Part shown: positions 1 through 8,259 of the stretch, in pieces | Numbering within the stretch: the stretch's first letter is position 1 | How the letters are laid out: each line of letters begins with the position of its first letter | NCBI RefSeq assembly: GCF_900543425.1 | Contig: NZ_UQRQ01000022.1 | Span: forward strand, 1-53,864 | DNA length: 53,864 bases | Source: an uncultured Sanguibacteroides sp. | GTDB taxonomy: Bacteria > Bacteroidota > Bacteroidia > Bacteroidales > Marinifilaceae | Reading direction: 5' to 3' | Made by a program: the position numbers and the translations under genes | Notes under the pieces: generated by a model | The model's database searches: none | What the model was told of the DNA's origin: nothing | What the model saw: the letters and a program-made list of their open reading frames with translations, nothing else

Positions 1-763
1 TGTCGTAACGACCGCTGATCACCTGGTCCATTCCCGCGGTGTAGAGTTTACCGTCATAGTGACAGACCGTCACGCTACCGATCATCATGACCGATTCGGT
101 ATCCAGCTCGGCCTCTATCTGGTATATCCCGACTTCTCTAACCTTAAACTCGATGGGACAATCCAGGTAACATTGCCATTTCTCTTTTTCCACTCTCTCC
201 GCATTCCAATCATCGGGCCATTCGGGAAGAGTGTTGAAATCCGAATTTGGTGGGCCATAAAGATAAGCCACTTGTCTCCCGTCTCGTAGAAGGTTATACT
301 TTACGCCCGGTTCCGTGCCTGACAAGCGAATAACAACAGGGGTCGTGCCGACCACGACACCACCTCCCGACAGTTGAAACCGTTTCAAGTTACCGTATCG
401 CCCTTTCTGACGGATATGTAAAGAAGTTTTACCCAATTCAAGGCAACATTCTTTAAAAAAATCATTCGTTGATTCGCGGATAGTCAGAGTTATTCTACCC
501 TTGTATTCCCAGTCCGTGTTCTCTTCCACCACGTGTACGTTGGCCGAGGAGAATGGAGTTCCCCTTAACTTTTGCAGTAAGGCTATTTTAATATCATAGC
601 TATCGATTCTCGTGTTCGAGTAATATTCCACGTCCACGGAAGCTCCTCTATCGGGAATGATGATCCGATTCGGCTCTAGTATTTCTATTTTATTCAGAAC
701 ATTTTGTCCTGAAACGATAAAATGGATACATAACAGACAAAATAATAGATATATTGTTTTCAT
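1..763 (-). CDS. Rhs-family protein, second gene of the left Rhs pair (partial, 3' end outside window)
   Basis: The frame opens with an ATG at 763 and runs without a stop off the left edge, giving the first 254 residues. A Sec-type signal peptide (MKTIYLLFCLLCIHFIVSGQ) is followed by the same N-terminal beta-rich region as the complete homologue at 11746-15600, including the shared stretches GRYGNLKRF, SGTEPGVKY and DGKLYTAGMDQVISGRYD. The rest of that homologue is an Rhs/YD-repeat shell ending in a toxin-like tip, so the same is expected here but cannot be seen. It starts 17 bp after the stop of the upstream YD-repeat gene, as in the other pair, so the two are probably co-translated partners. 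N-terminal identity to the copy about 14.8 kb away is high but not complete, consistent with an old tandem duplication. Confidence 0.9.
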   Translation of the reverse strand, partial: MKTIYLLFCLLCIHFIVSGQNVLNKIEILEPNRIIIPDRGASVDVEYYSNTRIDSYDIKIALLQKLRGTPFSSANVHVVEENTDWEYKGRITLTIRESTNDFFKECCLELGKTSLHIRQKGRYGNLKRFQLSGGGVVVGTTPVVIRLSGTEPGVKYNLLRDGRQVAYLYGPPNSDFNTLPEWPDDWNAERVEKEKWQCYLDCPIEFKVREVGIYQIEAELDTESVMMIGSVTVCHYDGKLYTAGMDQVISGRYD

Positions 764-780
764 GATCTTGTTTTTTACGA

Positions 781-3700
781 TTAATTACTTGGTTGTACAT
801 GGTAATGATACTCTTGAAGAATATTCCCGCTTTTATCTTTTGCCCGGAGCAAACGCCCTTGAGGATCGTATTCCCGGCTCTCGATAATCCCGTCCCTACC
901 GGTACGACAAACGACATTTCCTTTACCGTCAAGACTGGTCAGCCCGAATTCAATACCGTCCGGGCAGAGCGCAGCGGACAACACATCCGATGGAACGGTC
1001 ATGATAAGGTTGGTCGATAATTGCGACGCGGAGATCGCTATTTCACCTTCCAGACAGTAGAGTCCGGTTCCCCGAGGGACCGTGAACGTGTTGCTCCCCG
1101 TGCCGACGACCGTTCCCGAATTGGAAAATGTCCACGACATCGGAATAGAGAGTACTTTTGTCGCAGAACGTTCTACCAGCAACTTGTAACGGTATTTATT
1201 GCCCACGACTTTCATCACGATTAATTTACCCGGTATATCCACTCCTAACTTGTTGCGCCCGAGCAAGTAAATCATCATATTGGGTTTTCGCGTATCGGAC
1301 TGGAAAGCGGGAATTATGCCTGCCATGATATTCAGGTATTCATCCAAGGTAACTCCTATATCCTCTCTATTGCGAAGCCACATCATCTCGTGTTCCATTT
1401 CCATTTCACGAATTTTATTTTCTTCCTCGAGGATTTTTTGCTGATGTTCCCTGTCTTGCAGAAGGCAAAGAATAATATTCATAATTTCTCCATGAAGAGG
1501 CATTTTGTTAAAAAAAGAGTCTCGTAACACTCGTCTTGGGAGATTTCGATGAAAATCATAATAAATTTTTAATTTTTCTGTCCAATCTTTCTGCGGTAAT
1601 TCATTTAAATCGATATGCTTTAACTCGCTCTTCCGGTAGCGATCAATTGCGGCCACGGAAGAACGATCGGTCTGCGCGGCCACGAGTATACGATTACCGG
1701 TCTCCTCGTCATAGATGTAAGTCTCTTTACCCGCCGCGGATTTTACTTCGGCAACTTTCACTTTTGCACCCACGCCGGAATAATGTAATTGGTTATCCAC
1801 GGTATAAGCCGACTGCGCCCGCGTGAAGTAATTATTCAAACTACCGCTTGCCACGCTAACAGGATTCACCTGGTTCGACCGGAATAATTTAGAAGGCAGG
1901 TAATAATGCTTTCCACCTATCAGGGTATCCATGTAGGTCGTCACCTCTTCACCCGCGAGTAGAAAACTCGTACTTCCCGCCGCCTTCACATACGTACTCG
2001 TCCGAACGGGTAAATAGAGCATATTAGCGACACGCATGTCGGTCAACAACGCACTCGTGTTATCGGGAAAGGCATCCATCACCACCTTTGAATCCTGTTT
2101 ATATTCTGTCCCGTCGGCCGTGGTCGTGACAACACTCGTGGGGGTAGTTCGCCGGGTATTCCCGTAAGTGTAACTTCGGGTGGTCTTGTTATATTTTCCG
2201 GTAAACGAGGTTTTTGTAAAATCACTCTCGGAAGGTGTTCCAGCAGATGCCGATTCCTGATCGAAGAAATCGTACTCCACTTCCCCGGTCAAAACGGTAG
2301 CCCCACCGTAATATATTTTATAAAACTGATCCGGTATTACCATGTTTTCCCGGGGTTGTATATTGGGGACATAAAAATCTCTATACGGGTTAAAATATAC
2401 TGTTGCCTCCCCGTTCCAATAAAGTATTTCATTCCTATCGGGTGTGGATTCCCTGAGATGAACCGTGTCCATTGCATATCGATAGGGTTTTAGTTGTTCT
2501 AATTGGGAGGAAAAGGCATAAAGGGAAGCCCCCGAGAAAAATTCATTTTTAACGAGAGTGGGAATAGAATATGAATTTCCCATATTATCGATCAAAGCCC
2601 GAGAATATCGATTTTTCTTGAGTTTTACCAGCCGTCCCTGCTTGTCATACATGACGGTGCCGAGAGGCAATCCGTGTAACCAGTAAGGATAAGAGGGGCG
2701 TTGATTCTGTACTGCCGTTTGGAAAGAACTTGGCACGCAAAAATAGTGGGCTATATAACCGTTACCGACTCGTTCTTCCAATATATACCGGTAGAACAAC
2801 CCGTTGTTTCCCGTGTTCACTATAGCCATTTCGTCGTCCTGGATAGAAGATAGATAGAGTTTATCCTGAAATGTTCCATAATTTAACGTTTTTAACAAGG
2901 TTTGGTATCCCCCGATTAATACTCCGGAGCCCGCATTACCGTTGATAGACAAATCCCGGTAATGATAACGGGTGGTATCCCGGTTACCTTCCCCGTCGTC
3001 TAACACGACCTCCTTCAACCGGAGCCCCCCGTACTTGCTCCCGTTGTACTCGTTCAACTCGTAATCCACGTTTAACTTCCAACCTCCGGTTCCCGTGATT
3101 TGCCGTAAAGAGTAGGCTTTCGCGTAATCGGGATGACATCTGCGATCGGATACGTCATCCATATTGTCCGGAAATGTAATTCTTCCGTCCATGTGTATAT
3201 ACGGATAGTTTATTTGGATGGAAGCTTCATGAGGAAGCAAATATTTCCTTCGGATTGTGTCCCCGTTATGAAATCCCCATAAATCACTACTTTTTGTTTT
3301 TAAAGAATCGTGATAATAAAGAAAATCGTAATATCCCGTTATACCCGAATCTCTGTTTCCGAAAGAGAGGCTACTTAAACATCGATTTTGGTAAGAAAGA
3401 TTAATCTTTTTAACAATATCTTTTTTATAGTTTTGCCACTCTATTCTTGTAATTCTTCCTTTTTCATTATGTAACACGATGTTATCAGTACCCCAACTAA
3501 CCCGTACTAATTGTCTTGTATTTACCGAGAAACAAGAAAAGTCTCTGGTGTAACCTGAATCTTTTGTAGTTATTCTTTCAATTGCAAGCCTCATGTATCG
3601 CAAAATCTCGTTTAAACATCCTCGAAGGGCACTACTTCCTTGTAATCCGGCGTTAACACATTCGTCTAAAATAGTTATCACGTGGCAAATATCAGTCATC

Positions 3701-4806
3701 GCCCTCGAACAGTTGGCCGCAGAATAACTCCAATCGGATAAACAACCAATGATTCGATTGATGGCTAATGATTGTTGAATTTGTTGATAATTGGGGTACT
3801 CTAATCCCGTTATAGGAAATTGTTGAAGTTGTAATTCCGATACCTTAATCCCGTCTACAGCACCAAGGTATATTTCATTTAAAACCTCGACGTAAACCGG
3901 AAGCCTTTTCAATTCGTCAGCTAATTTTTGAAATCGGGCATGACGTATTTCTAACGCAAAAGCTTTGGCGTAATTGAGGTTTTCATTTATTTGTCTTCTG
4001 TAATAACTTATATCGTGTTTCCGTTCCCGGAGAATGCGTCCATAGTTGTAAATAATGTCGGTCCAAGAAAGATGATTGACATAGGTTCCGTCCGTGTAGT
4101 AAAAATAGATCGTGTCGTCTCCCGGAATATGTATTTCGCTTAAATGCCACGAGGAGATAAAACTACTGTTCCAAATATTATTCCCGGAGTTATTTGCATC
4201 TATGTAACGAACTCCACCTGAACTTTCCGAGACTGAAAAAATGTACCTGATGCCTTGTTCATCGGTAATTTGATATCCTTTATCTATTTTTTCAATCAGG
4301 AGATTGGATTTTTCCAGTGTTTTGATTGTAATACTACCTCCTTCTTGGCGCATGATAAAAGAGATCTTTCTCCCGTTAAAAATAGCCGTGAAAATATCGG
4401 TTTCCCCGTCTTGCCGATGAGCGTTAACCTCGTTACGGGTTGTCATGTTGTGATCCAGGGTGTTATGAAGAAATCCTTTTAGATTCTCGTCATTGATTCC
4501 TCCTCGAACAATCCTCGTGATAACTCCTCCGCAAATTAAGTTCCAACCATAACCGAATTCTCCCGAAGACTCTCTTACTTTTACTCCCCTGGCAGAATAG
4601 ACCAGATTGACGGGTAGCGTGAAACGATCGGAAGATACTTGAAACAAAGGGATGGTATAATTAAAAGTACCGGTACTGTAGTCCACGGATGAACTATTTA
4701 GGTTCATGAGCTTTTTCGCCTGTTCTCCCGGTTCGAAATTTTGTGCCGGGGATATTCCCGGTATACCCAGGAGTATTGTTAGGATAAAAAATAGTTTATT
4801 CTTCAT
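781..4806 (-). CDS. Exported YD-repeat/Rhs shell protein, first gene of the left Rhs pair
   Basis: The product is 1341 residues with a Sec signal peptide ending near GISPAQ (about residue 21). Just after it comes DYSTGTFNYTIPLFQ, a Bacteroidetes variant of the start of SpvB/TcaC-like shell proteins, then a lysine- and tyrosine-rich middle. The end has clear YD-like repeats (ESREYDPQGRLLRA, GNILQEYHYHVQ). There is no toxin tip: the protein stops right after a repeat. The following Rhs gene starts 17 bp later. By analogy with TcB/TcC, the two proteins could together build one Rhs cocoon; that is inference. Its 5' leader (4807-4975) carries a regulatory direct repeat and a conserved hairpin. Residues from about MVIPDQFYKIYYGG to KSELKH are nearly identical to the paralogue at 15618-19649, while the rest diverges. 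Confidence 0.85.
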   Translation of the reverse strand: MKNKLFFILTILLGIPGISPAQNFEPGEQAKKLMNLNSSSVDYSTGTFNYTIPLFQVSSDRFTLPVNLVYSARGVKVRESSGEFGYGWNLICGGVITRIVRGGINDENLKGFLHNTLDHNMTTRNEVNAHRQDGETDIFTAIFNGRKISFIMRQEGGSITIKTLEKSNLLIEKIDKGYQITDEQGIRYIFSVSESSGGVRYIDANNSGNNIWNSSFISSWHLSEIHIPGDDTIYFYYTDGTYVNHLSWTDIIYNYGRILRERKHDISYYRRQINENLNYAKAFALEIRHARFQKLADELKRLPVYVEVLNEIYLGAVDGIKVSELQLQQFPITGLEYPNYQQIQQSLAINRIIGCLSDWSYSAANCSRAMTDICHVITILDECVNAGLQGSSALRGCLNEILRYMRLAIERITTKDSGYTRDFSCFSVNTRQLVRVSWGTDNIVLHNEKGRITRIEWQNYKKDIVKKINLSYQNRCLSSLSFGNRDSGITGYYDFLYYHDSLKTKSSDLWGFHNGDTIRRKYLLPHEASIQINYPYIHMDGRITFPDNMDDVSDRRCHPDYAKAYSLRQITGTGGWKLNVDYELNEYNGSKYGGLRLKEVVLDDGEGNRDTTRYHYRDLSINGNAGSGVLIGGYQTLLKTLNYGTFQDKLYLSSIQDDEMAIVNTGNNGLFYRYILEERVGNGYIAHYFCVPSSFQTAVQNQRPSYPYWLHGLPLGTVMYDKQGRLVKLKKNRYSRALIDNMGNSYSIPTLVKNEFFSGASLYAFSSQLEQLKPYRYAMDTVHLRESTPDRNEILYWNGEATVYFNPYRDFYVPNIQPRENMVIPDQFYKIYYGGATVLTGEVEYDFFDQESASAGTPSESDFTKTSFTGKYNKTTRSYTYGNTRRTTPTSVVTTTADGTEYKQDSKVVMDAFPDNTSALLTDMRVANMLYLPVRTSTYVKAAGSTSFLLAGEEVTTYMDTLIGGKHYYLPSKLFRSNQVNPVSVASGSLNNYFTRAQSAYTVDNQLHYSGVGAKVKVAEVKSAAGKETYIYDEETGNRILVAAQTDRSSVAAIDRYRKSELKHIDLNELPQKDWTEKLKIYYDFHRNLPRRVLRDSFFNKMPLHGEIMNIILCLLQDREHQQKILEEENKIREMEMEHEMMWLRNREDIGVTLDEYLNIMAGIIPAFQSDTRKPNMMIYLLGRNKLGVDIPGKLIVMKVVGNKYRYKLLVERSATKVLSIPMSWTFSNSGTVVGTGSNTFTVPRGTGLYCLEGEIAISASQLSTNLIMTVPSDVLSAALCPDGIEFGLTSLDGKGNVVCRTGRDGIIESREYDPQGRLLRAKDKSGNILQEYHYHVQPSN

Positions 4807-4975
4807 GATTTTATTATTTTTTAATTTAACACTTGTCCCGGTTGGCTTATTTTATTCCCGATGCGTCGGGTTAAGATTCAGCTGTTTTTTTCCATAGCAC
4901 GTTTGTTTTTAGGGTTTGACTTTTCGTGTTTTAATATTACATAATGAAAAGAGCACTAAAAAGGCACTAAACATT
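4807..4975 (-). promoter_or_regulatory. Leader of the left Rhs locus: direct-repeat box, micro-ORF and hairpin
   Basis: Reading on the minus strand, a tandem direct repeat TTTAGTGC-CTT-TTTAGTGC (4971-4953, preceded by AATG) is followed by an A-rich stretch with a CACG...CGTG arm pair. Then comes a five-codon ORF ATG GAA AAA AAC AGC TGA (4895-4878), a CCCGA-TGCG-TCGGG hairpin (4857-4870 in plus-strand order), and 50 bases later the start codon of the YD-repeat gene. The whole arrangement is repeated, with matching spacing, ahead of the decayed Rhs locus at 30990. The direct repeat alone also occurs ahead of the secretion operon. This suggests transcriptional control at the repeat and possibly translational or attenuation control in the leader. 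I could not assign a firm -7/-33 promoter pair. Confidence 0.6.
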
Positions 4976-5192
4976 CTTTTACAATTTTATTGCACCAAAG
5001 ATAAATTACTTGTATACAGGCTTTTATTCCAACATACAGGATTCAAAGATTCCTATAGTGTAATATATGAGCCAAATTTGGTGTTCGACACGAACACTTC
5101 ATTATTGAATGAATACCGGAGAATGGATTGTTTTTAACTATAACGACACACGGGAAAGGTTCTATATTTTTTTCTACAACGCTTTTTATAAC
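4976..5192. other. AT-rich intergenic stretch, no gene seen
   Basis: Between the regulatory box of the left Rhs locus and the terminator hairpin behind the small membrane protein gene I see no convincing ORF, repeat or RNA gene. It probably contains the RNA polymerase contact region for the Rhs leader. Confidence 0.5.
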
Positions 5193-5228
5193 AAGTCCCC
5201 AAAAGTCGTGTCTTGCTTTTGGGGACTT
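5193..5228 (-). terminator. Hairpin terminator behind the small immunity-like gene
   Basis: Arms AAGTCCCCAAAAG (5193-5205) and CTTTTGGGGACTT (5216-5228) form a perfect 13-bp stem with a 10-base loop, about 85 bp after the stop of the gene at 5314-5676. On the minus strand it is followed by GTTATAAA, so the U-tract is poor. Stem strength is the main evidence. Confidence 0.6.
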
Positions 5229-5313
5229 CATCCTGTCTGATTGTTTTTAATCGATTAAAAATAGGAATTAACCAGCTTCTTTTTCTTGTCGTTTTTAAAT
5301 TTCTCGATGCCGT

Positions 5314-5676
5314 TTATATAATATAATCGGTACTGTCTTTTACCGGGTAATTGAAAAGCATAATTCCTTCCTCGGGTTCGTCTTTCACGAAGACGACCAA
5401 GTACCTGTCTCTTGTCCCAACACCCCTGGGTGGAATAAGGTAAATACCTGCAGAATATTTATTTTTATACTCTTTTCCTTTTCTGTTGTAAGTAAATTCA
5501 ACTTTCGAAGGTCCTCCCCTGGAGGGTTTGTAGTTTATAACCTCCCCAATGGCGAATTCCGGATTGCGAAAAATTCTTTTTTCTCTCTCTTTATATGGAC
5601 GGTCTATAATAGATATCATGGCCAAGCATACCATGATAATTAAAAATGCTTTTTTGATCTCTTTGTTTATCTTCAT
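5314..5676 (-). CDS. Small membrane-anchored protein, candidate immunity protein of a lost Rhs toxin
   Basis: This 120-residue protein has one N-terminal hydrophobic segment (AFLIIMVCLAMISII, about residues 10-24) and no lipobox, then a soluble beta-rich part (AIGEVINYK, KVEFTYNRKGKEY). It starts at the 3' edge of a decayed Rhs fragment, overlapping it by 4 bases. That is the position occupied by immunity genes behind each intact tip in this array. I infer that it is the surviving immunity gene of a module whose toxin has been lost. An anchored extracytoplasmic protein would fit a toxin acting in the envelope. I do not recognise the family with certainty (it resembles DUF3592-like small proteins); function is inferred from position only. 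Confidence 0.65.
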   Translation of the reverse strand: MKINKEIKKAFLIIMVCLAMISIIDRPYKEREKRIFRNPEFAIGEVINYKPSRGGPSKVEFTYNRKGKEYKNKYSAGIYLIPPRGVGTRDRYLVVFVKDEPEEGIMLFNYPVKDSTDYII

Positions 5677-6022
5677 GTTCGATCAAATATGCTTTTATCG
5701 TTGATGATCTTAAAAGTTTTTCCACAAAAGTTACCCGGAATCTTTTTCATACACGACAATCTTGTATAAACCTTGTAAACACACACATTCAATATTAAAT
5801 TTGTTTTACAAGTACTCAAACTCACAATATTGTATGAATAATTCAAATTATTTCGACTGTCATTTAGCACGTTCCCGTTTCGATCACGGGTAATACCCAC
5901 TTTCTCGTAACTACTCTTAGTTAGTTCTCCATCCAAGAAAGATAACCCACTATACCCACCGTACTACCCGAGAAATACACCTTCATCATCCGAGTAGCCA
6001 ACGACTCCATCGTGAATGACTT
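5673..6022 (-). pseudogene. Decayed Rhs tip remnant
   Basis: On the minus strand the frame reads GITRDRNGNVLNDSRNNLNY, clearly the counterpart of the YD motif PNGNMINDSRKSLNFEYN in the complete Rhs protein at 11746-15600. Upstream in the same frame the reading continues as EVIHDGVVGYSDDEG, interrupted by a TAG at 5974-5976. After SYNIVSLST the sequence no longer resembles Rhs core, so core and toxin are missing. There is no ATG. It is the oldest-looking unit of the displaced-tip array, followed immediately by an intact candidate immunity gene. Confidence 0.7.
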
Positions 6023-6050
6023 CTGTCTTTACAATCATCATAAAATGACA

Positions 6051-6088
6051 AATGGAGGACTATCTAAAAAATTAGACAGTCCCCCATT
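6051..6088 (-). terminator. Long hairpin terminator behind immunity gene C
   Basis: Arms 6051-6067 and 6072-6088 form a 17-bp stem with an AAAA/TTTT loop. The only two non-Watson-Crick positions become G-U pairs when the minus strand is transcribed, so the structure favours the minus-strand transcript of the gene ending at 6113. The sequence after it on that strand is TTGTCATTTTATG, moderately U-rich. Confidence 0.7.
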
Positions 6089-6112
6089 CTTAATTTGGTA
6101 ACATAATAATAG

Positions 6113-6487
6113 TCAATAAATATCACAATTTTGTTGCTTAGTTCTATTTATGTCTAAATAATAGTAAATTTTATTACCCTCTATTCTATCCAAATAAATT
6201 AAATCTTCCATTTTAGACAAAAATCCTATTTCTCGTGTTAATAAGTTTATTCGACATAAACAAAAACCACGTTTAAAAATCTCTTTTGTAAATAGTGGAA
6301 CATATATGTAAGTATCCCAATTTAAACATGGTCCTCCAAACAAATATTTTAAAATAGGTTTATCATTTATAGACAATCTACCTATTATCGGACCACCTTG
6401 AACTATTTCTTTCAAATCAGAATATCTTATCATGAAGTCATCAATATTTTTTTCTATTAAAAAATCCCATGGAGTTTCAGATATCAT
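6113..6487 (-). CDS. Candidate immunity protein C (cytoplasmic)
   Basis: The product is 124 residues with no signal peptide and no membrane segment, starting MISETPWDFLIEKN. Its ATG overlaps the TGA of the displaced Rhs tip C (ATGA, 6484-6487), the tight coupling typical of toxin/immunity pairs. The gene is AT-rich compared with the Rhs core, as is common for polymorphic toxin cargo. Because this protein stays in the cytoplasm, unlike the lipoprotein partners of toxins A and B, toxin C presumably acts in the cytoplasm; that is inference. No family recognised. Confidence 0.75.
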   Translation of the reverse strand: MISETPWDFLIEKNIDDFMIRYSDLKEIVQGGPIIGRLSINDKPILKYLFGGPCLNWDTYIYVPLFTKEIFKRGFCLCRINLLTREIGFLSKMEDLIYLDRIEGNKIYYYLDINRTKQQNCDIY

Positions 6488-7719
6488 CGTTTAATTAATT
6501 TTGATGTTTGATTTATTACATTTTTTGAGTCTAATATAAACTGTAATGACCCTCCTGGATATTTTAAACCTTGAGGACCAATTATTCCAAACCGTACGGG
6601 AGTGCCTTTAGGGATAGTGCCTATAGTATATTGATTTAAAGGGTTCCAATTTGGTTTTATTGCAGCAAAAGTTCTATTAATAAAAGAATTACTCCCAATT
6701 CTTACACCCCAAAAATCAGGCATATTAATATTCATCTGGCCAAATCTCTGAACAGGAATATTAAAAGGAGCCCTAATATTTATCCCACCTATCAAAAAAC
6801 CGTCACTTGTTGTAATGTTTTTTAATCCATTAGTTATTAAATTCTTTCCTATACCAGACAAAGCCATCATTCCTTCTATCCCTCCAGTTCCCACAAAGAG
6901 TAATGAATTAATTGCAGCCTGAGTCATAGGGTGATTCAAAAAATTAGATTGAGCCCTATGCATACTATTTACAAGTATCTCATTTTTGTAAGTATCAGAC
7001 AAGGGACTATTTACACTCAGCAATTTCGATGACAATGCAGGATCTCGCAAAATTGAAGATAAAGCATTTACAGGTAATGAAGAAGTAGACACAGGTATAT
7101 TTTGATAATAATTTAAATACATGTCTCCCATATTAATAGACACGTTACTACCTATATTATGATAAGCCTCTCCATTTATCTCTAATTCGCTTGCTTTGCT
7201 GTCTCTCCACAAAAGAGCCTTTCCGTCACCATTCTGATACCAATCCGAGGCTTGTCCATCAGGATCAATAAACAAAACCGGACTATTCGCACAATAATTA
7301 TAAGAACTCAACGAGTAATAACTCTCGGCCATCGGGTCGACACTAAACCAACGTCCCAGCTCGGCGTCGTACATCCGGGCACCGTAGTCGAGGTAACCGA
7401 GGTTACCCGTGGTCTGATCTTCCTTGCCGTTGTATTTTAGACGATTGGTGGGATCCACGTTACCGCCCGACTGGCTGTATCTCGTGCCGAAGGGGTAGTA
7501 GTCGTTTCGCTCCTTCACAGTTCCCGTTTGGTCAACGATGCTCCTGACGCTACCGAGGTGATCCGTCAGGAAGTAACGAATATCGTTACCCGTGCGGCTT
7601 CCCGTTCCGACCAACACCCGGCCACTCGACGTGATTGCGCCTTCCAACTGTATCCCGGCACTGTTTTTAACGTATGTCAAAGAACCCAAGTAATAGAATC
7701 CGTTACCGCTCGCATCCAC
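6484..7719 (-). CDS. Displaced Rhs tip C: shared core plus toxin-like C-terminal domain C
   Basis: The open frame covers about 411 residues. The first ~155 are Rhs core, nearly identical to tip B: DHLGSVRSIVD at about 53-63, NDYYPFGTRYSQSGG, DYGARMYDAELGRWFSVDP, ending in the boundary motif IDPDG (151-155). Beyond it the sequence is unique and AT-rich: a linker DWYQNGDGKALLW, a glycine-rich hydrophobic patch (LLFVGTGGIEGMMALSGIG) and a C-terminal module IPKGTPVRFGIIGPQG. I cannot assign its activity. There is no signal peptide and no credible start: the only upstream candidate is an in-frame GTG at 7719 with no proper ribosome site. The frame opens right beside a terminator hairpin. It is best read as a silent cassette that could recombine into the full-length gene. 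Confidence 0.75.
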   Translation of the reverse strand: MDASGNGFYYLGSLTYVKNSAGIQLEGAITSSGRVLVGTGSRTGNDIRYFLTDHLGSVRSIVDQTGTVKERNDYYPFGTRYSQSGGNVDPTNRLKYNGKEDQTTGNLGYLDYGARMYDAELGRWFSVDPMAESYYSLSSYNYCANSPVLFIDPDGQASDWYQNGDGKALLWRDSKASELEINGEAYHNIGSNVSINMGDMYLNYYQNIPVSTSSLPVNALSSILRDPALSSKLLSVNSPLSDTYKNEILVNSMHRAQSNFLNHPMTQAAINSLLFVGTGGIEGMMALSGIGKNLITNGLKNITTSDGFLIGGINIRAPFNIPVQRFGQMNINMPDFWGVRIGSNSFINRTFAAIKPNWNPLNQYTIGTIPKGTPVRFGIIGPQGLKYPGGSLQFILDSKNVINQTSKLIKR

Positions 7720-7737
7720 TACCCTTAACTTCGTTTT

Positions 7738-7777
7738 GGACGGTTCTTAAGTGTCAAAATCAACTAAAGAACCGTCC
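7738..7777. terminator. Terminator hairpin behind immunity gene A', cut at its U-tract by the next tip
   Basis: Arms GGACGGTTCTT (7738-7748) and AAGAACCGTCC (7767-7777) form an 11-bp stem with an 18-base loop. On the minus strand four A residues precede the stem, as in many bidirectional terminators, but the expected U-run after it is replaced by AAAACGAAG, the start of Rhs core homology. On the plus strand TTTT follows. The same junction occurs at 11298-11337. Confidence 0.6.
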
Positions 7778-7818
7778 TTTTAGGCTAATACAAATCTTTT
7801 CGTGGTTTTATGAAGTAA

Positions 7819-8259
7819 TCACTTCTTTTTTTTAAACACGACATTTGGATTCTTTTCATACATTTGGGGTATGAATAGTATTCTTACCCCGTCAAAACCA
7901 CTAATTACCCCGTGGAGTTTTTCTATGGAGTATTTTTCTTGCACAGACAGGGAATCCAATATAAATATACCATTTTCACGAATATCTCCAGTTGCATCAA
8001 AATAGCAGCGAACGTAGAATTGATTCGGAATAGTTGTCGTGTCCATGTCTATCCAAGTCCCACCATCTATTCCACCATGCCATATGGCAGATTCCGGGAT
8101 ACCCGGTTCTCTTGGAGGCGCCTCTACTTTTTTGCTATTCCAACAACAAACACATAGTAAGGATATTAAAATAAACAGAATTGCACTACTTTTCTTTACC
8201 GTACCACAACCGTTGCCACCAGTTTTGTTCCGAGCTTGTTTTTTTCTCTTTTTCATCAT
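7819..8259 (-). CDS. Candidate immunity lipoprotein A' (second copy)
   Basis: This 146-residue protein appears identical to the one at 11379-11819. A basic N-terminus (MMKKRKKQARNK) leads to a hydrophobic segment SAILFILISLLCVCC ending in cysteines, consistent with a lipoprotein signal though the lipobox is not canonical. The mature part contains IWHGGIDGGTWIDMD. The reading frame begins inside the toxin gene, overlapping its 3' end by 74 bases; no later in-frame ATG/GTG/TTG precedes the hydrophobic segment, so the long overlap seems real. Position directly behind toxin A' supports an immunity role in the periplasm or outer membrane; this is inference. Confidence 0.75.
   Translation of the reverse strand: MMKKRKKQARNKTGGNGCGTVKKSSAILFILISLLCVCCWNSKKVEAPPREPGIPESAIWHGGIDGGTWIDMDTTTIPNQFYVRCYFDATGDIRENGIFILDSLSVQEKYSIEKLHGVISGFDGVRILFIPQMYEKNPNVVFKKKK

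Noticed and set aside
657..1826. Plus-strand open frames opposite the left Rhs pair
   Set aside because: They lie inside or across the minus-strand Rhs genes, have no signal or motif and mirror the GC pattern of the coding strand; shadow frames.
5043..5231. 62-codon minus-strand frame covering the 5193-5228 hairpin
   Set aside because: It runs through the terminator stem and is low-complexity AT sequence; no ribosome site seen.
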